Assembly: GCA_023014365.1 (NCBI GenBank)
Contig: JAEBUN010000007.1
Span: 248,001 to 312,000 of the forward strand
DNA length: 64,000 nt
Source: Lepiota brunneoincarnata
Lineage: Eukaryota; Basidiomycota; Agaricomycetes; Agaricales; Agaricaceae
Direction of reading: 5' to 3'
Made by a program: the position numbers and the translations under genes. This document shows, in pieces, positions 21,420-31,799 of the stretch (positions are counted from its first letter, which is position 1; every line of letters begins with the position of its first letter). The notes under the pieces were generated by a model. The model saw nothing but the letters and a program-made list of their open reading frames with translations, searched no databases and had not been told where the DNA came from.

Positions 21420-23747
21420 CTAAGTTTCTAGCTGTTTGTGTGTGTAGCGGGTGTCCCCTTGTCCCCTCAGTCTATCTCTCCATTTATGTGCTGGAAGGGG
21501 ATTGCGAAGGCTTTGGGATGAGTCTTCATCTAAAATGGCCTGGACGCGGTCATCATAGAGCTTATTGATGTGGGAGGTCCAGTGGCCTTGATCCTCACCA
21601 CTCCCCTCATAGGTGGTCACAAGAGGGAACCAGGAAAGTTTTGCTTGTTGAGAGCCTTGGCCTGCAAGGGGGATCAATATATATGCAACATTCTGGTTAG
21701 TAGACACTTACCTGTGAATGAAGTATACATTCCACAGAGGAGATTGAGCTCATCTGTGCTGAGATCATCGTCGACATACTCATGACCATTTATATCATAA
21801 ACAGAGAACATGTTGGGGTGTAGGCATGTGGGCCCATGCAAGGCTTCATGAGTACTAACACTGTTGATTGCAATGCGCCAAATGAATCCTCCACAAAGCA
21901 AGGTAGCACATGCATGGGGTAGGAACAAGATCTCTTGACATTGCTTTCAATAAAACTCAAAATCAATGGCTGTAAATTCATGCTGCGATCTGATTGGGAT
22001 GGCTAGGGAGAGGGGCTTGCCAGAGGGGGCAATTGGGAGTGTGCAAGTCTGTTGTAGAGTGCAAAATGGGATCCCTGATTGGACAAGATCAAAAGCAATG
22101 TCCTTCTCTGTCATCATCCTGTCCAAACGGCAGATATAGAGTGCAGCAGAGGCTCTATAGACAGCAAGCTTCCATGATACTGTTGAGGAATCGCCAAAAT
22201 CAAACATGTACATTTGGCAGGCCAAATTCTTGACACTGCGGATGCATGCTAGCCACTGGGAAAATGAAAGTGGTTGACGATTAGAGTGGTCCAAGTCCCA
22301 GATGTCTGTGGGGGTTCTTGGGCCTCCTCGAGGAGAAATTTTTGATGAACTGGACACATAGCTTCCCAATTGGCTGTGAGAAAAAGAGACTGTCAGGCAG
22401 CACCCATGAAATGCCAAGAACTGCAAGAAAAATTTTGCAGTCCTGCATGTTGATGTCACCCTCAAAGGTCATAGGGTGGGGTAGAGGAGGGACAAAACCA
22501 TAGAAGTAAGTAAGAGTGTGGAGGATTTCATACTGAGCACACTCAGCAATGAAAGCTGGGTTTTTGGATGGATGATCAGGCACCACCAGGTGTTCTTCCA
22601 TTGCTACTGGCGGAGAAACCACTGCTGCAGGGGCCACAGGATTGGCTTTATCACCCAGGAAACACTGCTCCAAATTCCCAGCAGGCATTTCCCAGCCGGT
22701 GCCATCCACAAAGGGCAGTTCATCTGGCTCATCATCTGGGTCTAGATCAGGCCCCCATTCCCTGCAGCAATGCCAATCATTGAAGAATGAATCATAATGC
22801 TTCTGACATTCGCTGTGTTCCTCCAATGTGGCTTCCTGCTCACTGCAAAGAACTGGCTTGCAAGTGAACTGGTCTGGATGATCGAAGTCCCAGTCCCAAA
22901 CGTAAACCACCACACTAGTGCAAGGGGGGTTCCTTTCATGGTTTTCTCTCGTCTGGCACTCTTGTGGTGTCTCCCGTTCCCTCTTCTTCTTGTGAATGGC
23001 TTCTCTAGATGCAAAGTAAGGCTCCCAGAATGTTTGCGCATGCTCAACAGTTTGAGCTGCGATAGTGGCTGAATACTCACTTAAGGAAAAGGTCTCTTGG
23101 GCAGGATTTGAATCAAGGGCAGGATCCACTTCAAGGGGTAGGCCCAAGTCCTCAGAGAATGTAGGTTTGGAAACCAACCAACTTGTAGCATTCTGTAGGT
23201 GCCATTTTGAAGGGGCTATGAGAGGAAAATATGAGTTCAAAGCAGAAGTGTGCTTTTCACGGCTTCCCCAGCAGTACCATATTGGCATGCCCAGCTTGAC
23301 AAACCATGGGGGTGGTGGTTGAGATGTGTGATCAGTAGGGAAATGCAGTACCACCCTGATGCAATCGATGTGCCAGATCTTCTGCAAGAGTGGGGCTGTA
23401 TGGAAGCCATCAAGGAAGACTTGGCTGAGATGCCATGGAACCGCCAACTGAACAAACCACTGAGGTGGTGAGAGGCCCTCCTGGTATCCAGGGTCTGGAA
23501 TTTTGGATATCATCCAATACAACAAACCAATCCAAAGTGAAAACCAATCCCAAGCCTGAATGGCAGAGGAACAGGCTAAGGCCTCCTTTCTATGACCTCA
23601 GTGGTACTTGAAGTGGTAGGGAGGGAAAGGACATTTGTAGTGGAGACCATTTGCCTCACCCAACAGCTTAGTCGTTTGAGCTAATAGCTCATCCAATGCT
23701 AGCCATTGCGCAGCAAGAGAGGCTTGGAGTATGTATCTGTGCAGAGG
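21420..23747 (-). pseudogene. Decayed multi-exon gene, unnamed repeated basidiomycete type
   Basis: Read leftward. 23,747-23,526 encodes HRYILQASLAAQWLALDEL and CPFPPYHFKY; 23,525-22,281 is a long frame with PPPPWFVKLGMPIWYCWGS, a charged KKKRERE segment and an acidic DPDDEPDELP region. After a frameshift near 22,330 it continues 22,300-21,950; a TGA at 21,947 interrupts. Then GGFIWRIAIN and LNLLCGMYTSFTG splice through a perfect GTAAGT...CTAAC...CAG intron (21,711-21,662, 50 nt) into GQGSQQAKLSWFPLVTTYEGSG. Tc1 element T2 sits at its 5' end, so the N-terminus is lost. Function unknown. Confidence 0.6.
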
Positions 23748-23749
23748 TA

Positions 23750-25165
23750 CAGTGGCGTCCAAAAGTATTGCACCATCATGTGACCTGATCTCTTGATCTC
23801 GCTTATCTATTTCATGTAACACTTGAGGTGAAACAAAGTATGCTGTTTTGTGCTCCAGGACACAAGGAATCATCATGGCAATGAAACTTTGCTGTATAAT
23901 GTATTCTAGGAATAAAATTCATGTTTTAGTGCCACACCTATGGTACCTTTTTGGACATCTAAGTTCAATCACCTTTGAAGCTATATAGGCGAAGCCAGAG
24001 TGAACAAACCTCAAGTTTTTTGCATCATTCAGCCTCATTACACCATGGTCTATACTTCCCCATCTAAAGTCACTCGCATTGTTGAACTCCGGTCTTCTGG
24101 GATGGCCCATAGACAGATTGGGTTAAGGATCAGTATCCATCACTCTACTGTTGGCCGTGTACTTGACAGATTCTCCAAAACTGAAGATCCATATTATGTC
24201 AGGCCCAAATCTGGTTGCCCTCGAAAGCTGGATGAGTGCCAAGTGCAAGTTGGGGCCCGGCTTCTTGCCCGAATGGAGGTATCCAATGCAACTGAATTGG
24301 CTAAAACCACCTTCCTGGGTGTGTCATGCCAAACAGTAGCATGCTCCCTAAAGGAGAAAGGATTGATATGCCGAGTCAGGAGGCCCCATCCCTACATTTC
24401 TCCAATCAATCAGAAGAAGCAACTTGCGTGGGCATGCCAGCATTCTGATTGGACAGTTGATGACTGGAAGGAGGTAATTTTCTCTGATGAATCTAAATTC
24501 CTCCTTTTCAAGTCAGATGGCTGTCAATATGCTTGGATGAAGCCCAGACAGGCCCTGGACCCTCAATTTACCAAGAAAAACATCAAACACGGGGGGGGGG
24601 GGGGGGAATATTATGGTTTGGGGGTGCATCACTAGTCAGGGGGTAGGGAGGTTACATCAGATATCCGGCATCATGTGTGGTCTGGATTATGTCAAGATCC
24701 TTGAAAAGTCTTATCTAGGGACTCTCAAGGGTCTTAATCTGAGATCCACAGGTCAAAGCGCACCAATTGTCCAGCAGGATAACGATCCGAAACACAGGAG
24801 TAAAGTTGCCAAGGAATTTTTCAAGAAGAAAAAAATTTGCCACTTGGACTGGCCACCCTCAAGCCCTGATATGAACATTATAGAACATGCATGGGACCAA
24901 TTGGATTGTCTTGTGCATGCCCATGACCCTCTTCCTCACAACTGGGATGAGATGTGGGCTGCTCTTCAGGAGGAATGGGGTAATATATCTCAAGAAAATT
25001 TGGACACCCTTTTTGAGAGTATGCCTCATTGTGTTGAGGCAGTAATTAAGGCCCAGGGTGGAAACACCAAGTACTAACTTGTTTTGAGGTGAATGGTTTT
25101 GTTTTCATCCCACAATGCTCTAATCTTATCTCTTAATAGGTGATGTCCAAAAGTATTGCACCATC
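23750..25165 (+). mobile_element. Tc1/mariner element T2
   Basis: Left end CAGTGGCGTCCAAAAGTATT (23,750) preceded by TA (23,748-23,749) and inserted into the gene at 21.4-23.7 kb. Contains the transposase 24,045-25,077. No inverted right terminal repeat is visible. Instead GTCCAAAAGTATTGCACCAT occurs at 25,145 in the same orientation as the left end, immediately before LTR C. The right end is therefore rearranged, or this second copy belongs to another element. Confidence 0.75.
24045..25077 (+). pseudogene. Tc1 transposase T2 (DD34E), frameshifted in a G16 run
   Basis: ATG at 24,045. Helix-turn-helix domain (about residues 10-45), then the catalytic FSDESKF block. A run of 16 G (24,591-24,606), where the family has HGGGS, shifts the frame. 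The second frame restores MVWGCI, QDNDPKH and MNIIEHAW. The second D and the E are 34 residues apart (DD34E). Apart from the G run the protein appears complete to the stop at 25,077. Confidence 0.92.
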
Positions 25166-25550
25166 TGTTACCTGGGTTAGGGGTTTGCTCTTGAGTAGCA
25201 TGGAGTTCGACACAGGATGTCTATACAGACTTGGTCCTGTCCTACTAAGCGTGACTTGGAGACGACGGAGCACTATAGTCCAGCCGGTTTTAAGGGCAAA
25301 GAGATATAGGCGGCAAGAACTGTATAACACTAAGATAAGGATACAAGGTATTGTACTGTATCCTTATATACTTCTAAGTGTGGCTATACTCCTACTATAA
25401 TAGTCCGGACCAAGGTAATTATGAGTCAGAGATAAGAGACATGAGGCATGTGGTAAGAATCGTCCTTCTGATGTACACTACTGATAGTTTTGTAGTGACA
25501 TGGGAAATGTAGCTAAAAATAACTGTCCTTCTGATGGAATTCTGATAACA
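25166..25550 (-). repeat. 3' LTR of E1 copy C
   Basis: Reverse-orientation LTR, 385 bp, TGTTA...TAACA ends, nearly identical to the 5' LTR at 40,838-41,222. The outer flank CCATC does not match the flank of the other LTR (TTAGC). Confidence 0.9.
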
Positions 25551-25565
25551 TTAGGTCCGTTTCTA

Positions 25566-25586
25566 GAGTTGTTTTCCATACAACTC
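25566..25586 (-). promoter_or_regulatory. Hairpin after ORF4, copy C
   Basis: GAGTTGT/ACAACTC stem as in copy B, located between the ORF4 stop (25,588) and the 3' LTR. Confidence 0.6.
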
Positions 25587-25587
25587 A

Positions 25588-26109
25588 TTAATTTCCTTCT
25601 TCCGGGTATTCGGCTAGGTAGTTTGGTTCGTAATATTCGATCTGAGTTTGGTTGGTAGAGTCTGGTCTGGGAGGAATGACTGGAGAGAAGGTGGGAGTGG
25701 GAGTTCTGTGGAGATCGAGTATAGTGGCAGTTTCTGGGGATGGGGGTTGTCCTGGATAGAAGATGTCGTATAGTAGGCAGCTGAAATGGGGACTTTCTAT
25801 TCTTTCTTCTGGTGGGGTGGTTGGGTCTTCTTCAGAAGGAACCACATGGTTCTCCTGTAATATTTGATTCAGCCACGTTGTCGTAGCATTCCTTGTAGTA
25901 GTTGTCATGGGTGAGGTTGATGTATCTATGGTGAGTTGTGGGAGTGGTCGAGGGACAGGTTGTCTGATTTCTGGAGTAGGGGGCATGTTGATTCTTTTGA
26001 CTTGGACATTTGGTCCGTTTGTGGCGCGGTTGGAAAACAGCACAGTGGGGGCATCTGTATTTGATGCAATCGTATGAGTAATGCCCTGGGGCATATTGCT
26101 TGCATCCAA
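25588..26109 (-). CDS. ORF4 of E1 copy C
   Basis: 173 open codons in the +1 frame relative to ORF3, with the Pro/acidic tail almost identical to copy B (NQILQEN, EEDPTTPPEER, NYLAEYPEEGN). Upstream of 26,109 the frame contains a stop in this copy, so only the C-terminal part is open. No recognised domain. Confidence 0.45.
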   Translation of the reverse strand: MDASNMPQGITHTIASNTDAPTVLFSNRATNGPNVQVKRINMPPTPEIRQPVPRPLPQLTIDTSTSPMTTTTRNATTTWLNQILQENHVVPSEEDPTTPPEERIESPHFSCLLYDIFYPGQPPSPETATILDLHRTPTPTFSPVIPPRPDSTNQTQIEYYEPNYLAEYPEEGN

Positions 26110-26956
26110 GGCAAGCGAATTGGGGGCAATCCATGGCCCAGTGTCCTGTGTGCCTGCATTGGATACAGACTGATCTGTCGGTGGTTCGGGGGTTGGTTCG
26201 TGAGTGAACAGGATTGGGGGAGTTCCGAATCAGGACGTTGTTACCGGTGACAGTGTGGGTGGCATCCTTGGTGGGGGTGAGAAGTCTGAAGGGATTTCGG
26301 ATACTGGTGGGCTTTCTTCCCTTGTTGGGGACGGTGGTGATGATTGCAGCAGTGGTCGTCGTGGTAGTGGTGGGGATGGTTGCGGTGGGGGGCTGTGAGG
26401 TATGTACCTCATCTCGTTTGGGTAGGTTCTTCGACACCTCGGACATGAGGCCCAATCTTGAGTGGAGAAGTCACTCGAGTGATTCTGCCCAGGCACGTTG
26501 CGTATTGTACGCAGTAGCGAGAGCCTTAGTCTGTCGTACATGGTGGGTATAGTTGTACCAGAGTTGTCGGTCGTATTCTGAAATTGAAGTGTGTTCCAAT
26601 TTAGTCGTAAAGGCTCCGTCGGTGGCAGCCTTGCGCAGATCTCTGTCAGAAGGGTGATCTGGTCCATATGATCATACTCCAGCTGTATGGTATCTAAGGG
26701 AGGTGGCTGGGGCAGCTGTTGGTTCTGGAGTGTCATTGGGGTCAGGGGTCTCGTCCCTGAGGGAGGCGTATGTTGTGGCGGAGGTGTGAGAGAGGGTGTA
26801 GGGAGACGGGGCTGGAACGGGAGTTGTCTGAAGTGTAGTATGTTCGATGCTTGCATTGTTTATGATGACGACGGAGGATGATGAGGAAGTTGGCGAAGGT
26901 GTTGTTGAAAAAGGGGGAGTAGTTTGGGGGCGAGTGAGGTCAAGGTTCATGGGCAT
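25832..26956 (-). pseudogene. ORF3 of E1 copy C, zinc-knuckle protein, two stops
   Basis: 375-codon frame from ATG 26,956 (two bases after the pol TAA) to TGA at 25,832. TGA at 26,672 is shared with copy B; a second TGA at 26,456 is where B has CAA. Three knuckles are intact at about 26,180-26,030 and the end reads ESNITGEPCGSF. Degraded version of the 3223-4233 protein. Confidence 0.8.
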
Positions 26957-26958
26957 CT

Positions 26959-29669
26959 TTAAGTACATTTGGTGTGGGAGCAAAGTTGTCTTTGGTTGGT
27001 TCTGGTGGGTTCCTGTTCTTTCTGGAGAATTCCATGAGCTTCTTTATACTTGGTTAAGTATTCTTCGGCGTTTGTGTGGAGTGTTTCATTGGTGATCCAT
27101 TTGTTCTCCATGTGGGGATATCCTTTCCATTTGACATAGTATTGGAGTTTTCCGTGGTGTTGGTGGTGATTTAGAATGGCTTCTATTTCGTATTCTTCTT
27201 CTTCATTGATGATGTCTGGTGGTGGTGGAGTTGGATGAGATCCGTATGCTTCTGTTTTGGTATATGGGGTTAGAAGGTTTCTGTGGAATACTGGGTGTAT
27301 CTTCCATTTGATCGGAAGTTTTAGTTTGTAGGTGAGTGGGGATAAGACTTCTGAGATAAGGAAAGGTCCTAGTCGTTTTGGGGATATTTTGTTGGAAATG
27401 AAGGGCAGTTTGAGGTTCCTGGCTTCTAGCCATACTTTTTGACGTGTTTCAAGGGGTTTGACAGTTCTTCTGGTTCTTTGTTTCATAATATCGGCGGAGA
27501 GTTGATGTGCCATGTGTGCTTCTTTTCTGGCATCATCAAGGAGTCTGATGCATTCGTCTACTGATGGAAAGTTCGATGTTTCCATTACCGTGGGTATCGG
27601 TGGAGGGTTGTATCCCATGATTAGTTCAAATGGGGATTTCTGCCTTGATGCATGTATTTTGGAATTGTGTGCAAACTTGGCAATAGGGAGGGTTTCTGAC
27701 CAGTCAAGAGGGTTTCTGGTGCAGTATATGGCGAGGTAGGTTTCGATTTCCTGATTGTATTGTTCAGTGGAACCATCTGTCTGGGGATGGTATGCAGTTG
27801 AGAATGCCTGTTGGATGTTTAAACGTTTGGCTAGTTGTCGGAGAGAGTTGGCGGCAAATCTGGGGTCTCAATCTGATATGATTTTATCAGGTAATCTGAA
27901 TCTGGTGAAGACTTTTTCTATTAATAGTCGTCTGATGTTGTCGGCGTTTGATTGATCTGAGGTTGGGATGAAAATTACCCCCTTCGTAAGGCCGTGGTCC
28001 ACCATGGACAATATCGCATTATGGCCAGCACTAGGCGGTAGACCAGTGATAAGATCCCATGAGATCTGTGCAAATGGGCGTTTGGAAGATGATGGTGGGA
28101 TCGGTTGAGTTGGTGCGCGATCTGGTCTGCATATGATCTTGTGTTGCTGACACTCTGGACAGCCTTTGATGTAGTTCTTTATGAATGTTGACATTCCTGG
28201 CCAATATACTTCTTTCTTGGTGAGGCGGTATGTTTCCTGTTCTCCAGGATGGCCACGTGTAGGGTGGTTGTGGTATCTTGCGATGACATCGCATCTGAGT
28301 TGGAGGTCTTCTGGAATAATGACACGTTCTTGGAATGTGAGGAGTGGACCATTTGAGGTCGGAACTGTTCCAAAGTCTTTATCGGCGGCGTTAGGATGGG
28401 TTTCTTTTAGGAGTTTGAACGCTTCAGTGGTTCTAGCGTCATATTTGGGTGATTCCGTGATTCTTTCTTGGAGTTCCATATCGACGGTGGTGATAAAGAG
28501 GTGTTCTGGGAGTACTGTGATCAGGTTTTGATCTTCTATGTCAGCGGTGGTGACAAAGAGGTTGTTTGGAAGCATGGTGACGTCTTCATTATCATTATCC
28601 TCATCAGGGATGTGGTCTGGACATCTTGATAGGGTGTCTGGTGCAGGGATCTTTGATCCTGGGACGTGTTCTAATTTGAAGTTGTAGTCAGCGAGGGTCT
28701 GGACCCATCGTGCTTGTCTGCAGTTGATTTTCTGGGGTTTGCGCCAGTATGTTAGGTTTTGGTGGTCTGTTCTGATGCAGACAGTGTGAGGGCTGCCAAG
28801 GAGGTAGTGGCGCCATTCTTTGAGGGCTCAGATAATAGCGAGGAGTTCCCTGTCGTAGATATCGTAGTTGCGTTCTGCTGGTCCGAACGTCTTTGAATAG
28901 AATGATACGGGTTTCTGTATTCCGTTGATGTCATGTTGATACAGGACAGCTCCTGATGCAAACTTGGAAGCATCGGCTTCTATTTCGAAGGGTTTTGTGG
29001 AGTCGGGCATGAGGAGTACCAGTTCCTTTAGGAATTCATTCTTGAGCGTTTCAAACGCTTTCTGTTGTTCTTCTTTCCATTTGAATTTGTTTGATTTGGA
29101 AAGGAGTTGGTTCAGGGGTTTAGTGTGGTGGGAGTAACTGCAGATGAACTTCCGGTAGAAGTTACAGAATCCAATGAATTTCCAAATGTGTCGGACTGTT
29201 TTTGGTACTGGCCAGTCTTCTATTCCCTTGAGTTTTCCGGGATCCATTTTGATCTCGTCTGGCATGATAATCATGCCTAGATATTCGAGTCGTTGTTTGT
29301 TGAACTTGCATTTCTCTGTTTTGAGGTAAAGGTCATTTTCCTGCAGGATTTGCAGTACTTTTTCCGTAAGTTGGTCAGTTTCTTCCTGGGTTTTACCGTA
29401 GATTAGGATATCATCCATGTAGATGATGATTCCTCCTTTCTCCATTATTTCAGAGAACAATGTGTCCATCATATGTTGGAATGTCGCGGGACTGTTGCAG
29501 AGTCCGAAAAACATAACAGTCGGTTCGAAAAGACCCATGGGAGTCTTGAACGCTGCTTTCCATTGATCGCCATCTTTGATTCTGATGTTATTGTATCCTA
29601 GGCGGATGTCGAGCTTAGTGAAATACTTAGCTCCTTTGAGTTTGTCCATGATAGAGGAAATCATGGGGA
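26959..29669 (-). pseudogene. Gypsy pol of E1 copy C, RT to chromodomain
   Basis: RT from MISSIMDKL (29,664) with YMDDILIYGK, RNase H, HHCC finger, integrase core and chromodomain (YEIEAIL, YYVKWKGYP), ending at TAA near 26,959. Interrupted by stops near 28,828 and 27,868. The N-terminal part of the same pol lies at 37,542-38,660, separated by the nested E2 element. Confidence 0.92.
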
Positions 29670-30329
29670 TGTCATATCCATGCCAACTCAGAGTCTAATC
29701 ATTTAAACTTCAGCTTCTCAACTCCACGTGTGTTCCACACAACAACCCTCTGCCCTCTGACTCGGCCCCGACCTGCTCCGACCGCAACCCACTGCCCCAA
29801 TCATGCGACCACCTCCACACGTGCCGTGGTCACCTGACCCTTGGTGTCTCATACCCCTGTCTCCATTTCCCGTCCATAGTCAAGATACGTTATTAGTCTC
29901 CATACCTGTACCCGTTTCCATTCCATTTGTAATCCGTTTGTAATCCGTTTGTAACTAGATCGGTCTCCGCTTTGCTCCGCACGTAGTCAGTACGAGTCAT
30001 AGTTCGTAAGGCCAGTAGTATATATACTGTAGGTACTTGGCTTGTACTCCTCAGTCTGATAATCGAATCGAGCAGCGGACCAGCTCCCTGTTCCCTATCC
30101 TCTCCTCTCTTCTGCCTCGCTCCGCTTCGGCTCCGACTTCCTGAAATATGGACAAGGACAGTAGGAGGGCACAGCACATAAGCTGAGGCCGCAAGTCCAA
30201 CCCCCCGCCCGACGTACTCCACCTCGGTCCTGAAGTCTACGTACTGACTTCGCCCTGTCCCCGGTTACCTTATACCAAGGATACCACCCCAACCCTCCGC
30301 TTCGGTCCCAACCCGCACTGGCTCTAACA
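29670..30329 (+). repeat. 5' LTR of E2
   Basis: TGTCATATCC...CTCTAACA, 660 bp. TATA box TATATATA at 30,019-30,026. AGTCTGATAAT at 30,053-30,063 is 34 nt downstream, at the expected transcript 5' end. Confidence 0.93.
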
Positions 30330-30331
30330 GT

Positions 30332-30342
30332 ATTATCAGACT
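30332..30342 (+). promoter_or_regulatory. Self-complementary primer-binding site of E2
   Basis: ATTATCAGACT, two bases after the 5' LTR, is the exact reverse complement of AGTCTGATAAT in the LTR (30,053-30,063). Such pairing defines the Tf1/sushi self-priming class, where the RNA 5' end primes reverse transcription instead of a tRNA. Confidence 0.75.
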
Positions 30343-30384
30343 CACACTCCTCCTGTCCATCACATTTTCTGATCCCTTCTAACC

Positions 30385-31764
30385 ATGGTCTCTCGAACAG
30401 TCACCCGTACCCGCACTCTCGTGTCCCCGGCTGTTTGCCATAGTAGACATGTCGCTCGACAACCCCTTTCCGAAGAACTGCAACCCGACTCCCCGAGGGC
30501 TCCTTGCTCTCGTCTACAATCGGTCACACCATCGACTCCCGACCGCTTCTCTGAAGATATCCAACCTTCGTTATTTCAGACTCCCGATGGTCCCGACGAG
30601 GGCCCCGACCCCAATCCTGATCCCAGTGACCCTGGTGATCCCGACGACAATCCTGATCCCAGTGACCCTGGTGATCCCGACGACAATCCTGACAACGGGG
30701 ACGGGCCCCCGGGCGATGACAAACCATCAGACAACAGCGACAACAACAACATCCCACCTGGCAACACCCGAGATGACCATGATAGACTCATACTCCGAGT
30801 TTTCCAACGCATAGCCGATCAAATGGACAGCCGTGGGAACTCTCAAGCCCCACAGCCTCCTCGATCTCCCTGTACCAAAGCTCGCAAACCTGACATCTTT
30901 ACAGGTTCCGACCCCGCCAAACTCAAACCCTTCCTCTTCCAATGTCAGCTCTATTTCCGTACTAACCCGGCCCAGTTCGCTATCCCCGCCACCAAGGTCA
31001 ACTTCACGTTGACATACCTCACAGGCATGGCACAGCAACACTTCAAAATCGGCCTCGACGAGGCCGACAACCATGGAATAATACACGACTGGATCGAGGA
31101 CTGGGACTAGTTCACCCTGGAACTGCAGACCAATTTCGGTCCTGCAGATCCAACCGGAGAAGCTGCTGAGCAGCTCGACTCCCTCCGAATGCGCTACGAC
31201 GAGAAGATTGCTGTCTACAACATCAACTTTCTCTGCCTAGCTGGCCAACTCCGCTGGGGTGACGAAGTATTTTGTCACCGCTACTACAAGGGCCTCCCCG
31301 ACTGCATCCAGGACATTCTGTCCAATCAGCCCGATGGCAAGCCCGACACCTTCATCGAAATGCGAGCAGCAGCGATGAAGATCGACGCTCGCTACTGGGA
31401 GCGCCAACGCGAGAAGGCCCACGCCAAAGCCGCTTCGGACCCAACCACCTCTAGGAAACCTGGAGGTAACCCATCCCCTTCCACCTCGACTAACCCGCAA
31501 CCTGCTGCCAAGCCTGCCAATAATAACAGAGGCAGCACCCCCAACAACAACTTCAAGGGCAATCCGCCCAATCCACCTGCCGGTCAGAAATCAGCCCCAC
31601 CCAAATCCGACCTTACTAGTAAACTTGGTAAGGACGGTAAATTAACCCCCGAGGAACATCAACGATGTTTCGACAATAACCTCTGCCTTGTCTGCACAGA
31701 TCCCAATCACAGGGCTGCCAACTGCGACAAGAAGAAATTCCCTGATGCCAAGGCTAAAGGCTGA
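30385..31764 (+). pseudogene. E2 gag
   Basis: Single frame from ATG 30,385. Disordered acidic N-terminus with two tandem 36-nt repeats (30,613-30,684, DPSDPGDPDDNP). Capsid-like domain about residues 165-360, Pro/Asn-rich linker, and zinc knuckle CLVCTDPNHRAANC (about 31,681-31,722; CX2CX4HX4C). An in-frame TAG at 31,108 interrupts. The frame ends at TGA 31,762; pol continues in the -1 frame. Structural nucleocapsid protein by family. Confidence 0.9.
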
Positions 31765-31799
31765 CAGGCTCAGCTTCCCGAGACAGACGCGCCGACTCT

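Noticed and set aside
30613..30684. Minus-strand Cys/Arg-rich ORFs opposite the E2 gag repeats
   Set aside because: Produced by the complement of the 36-nt tandem repeat in gag.
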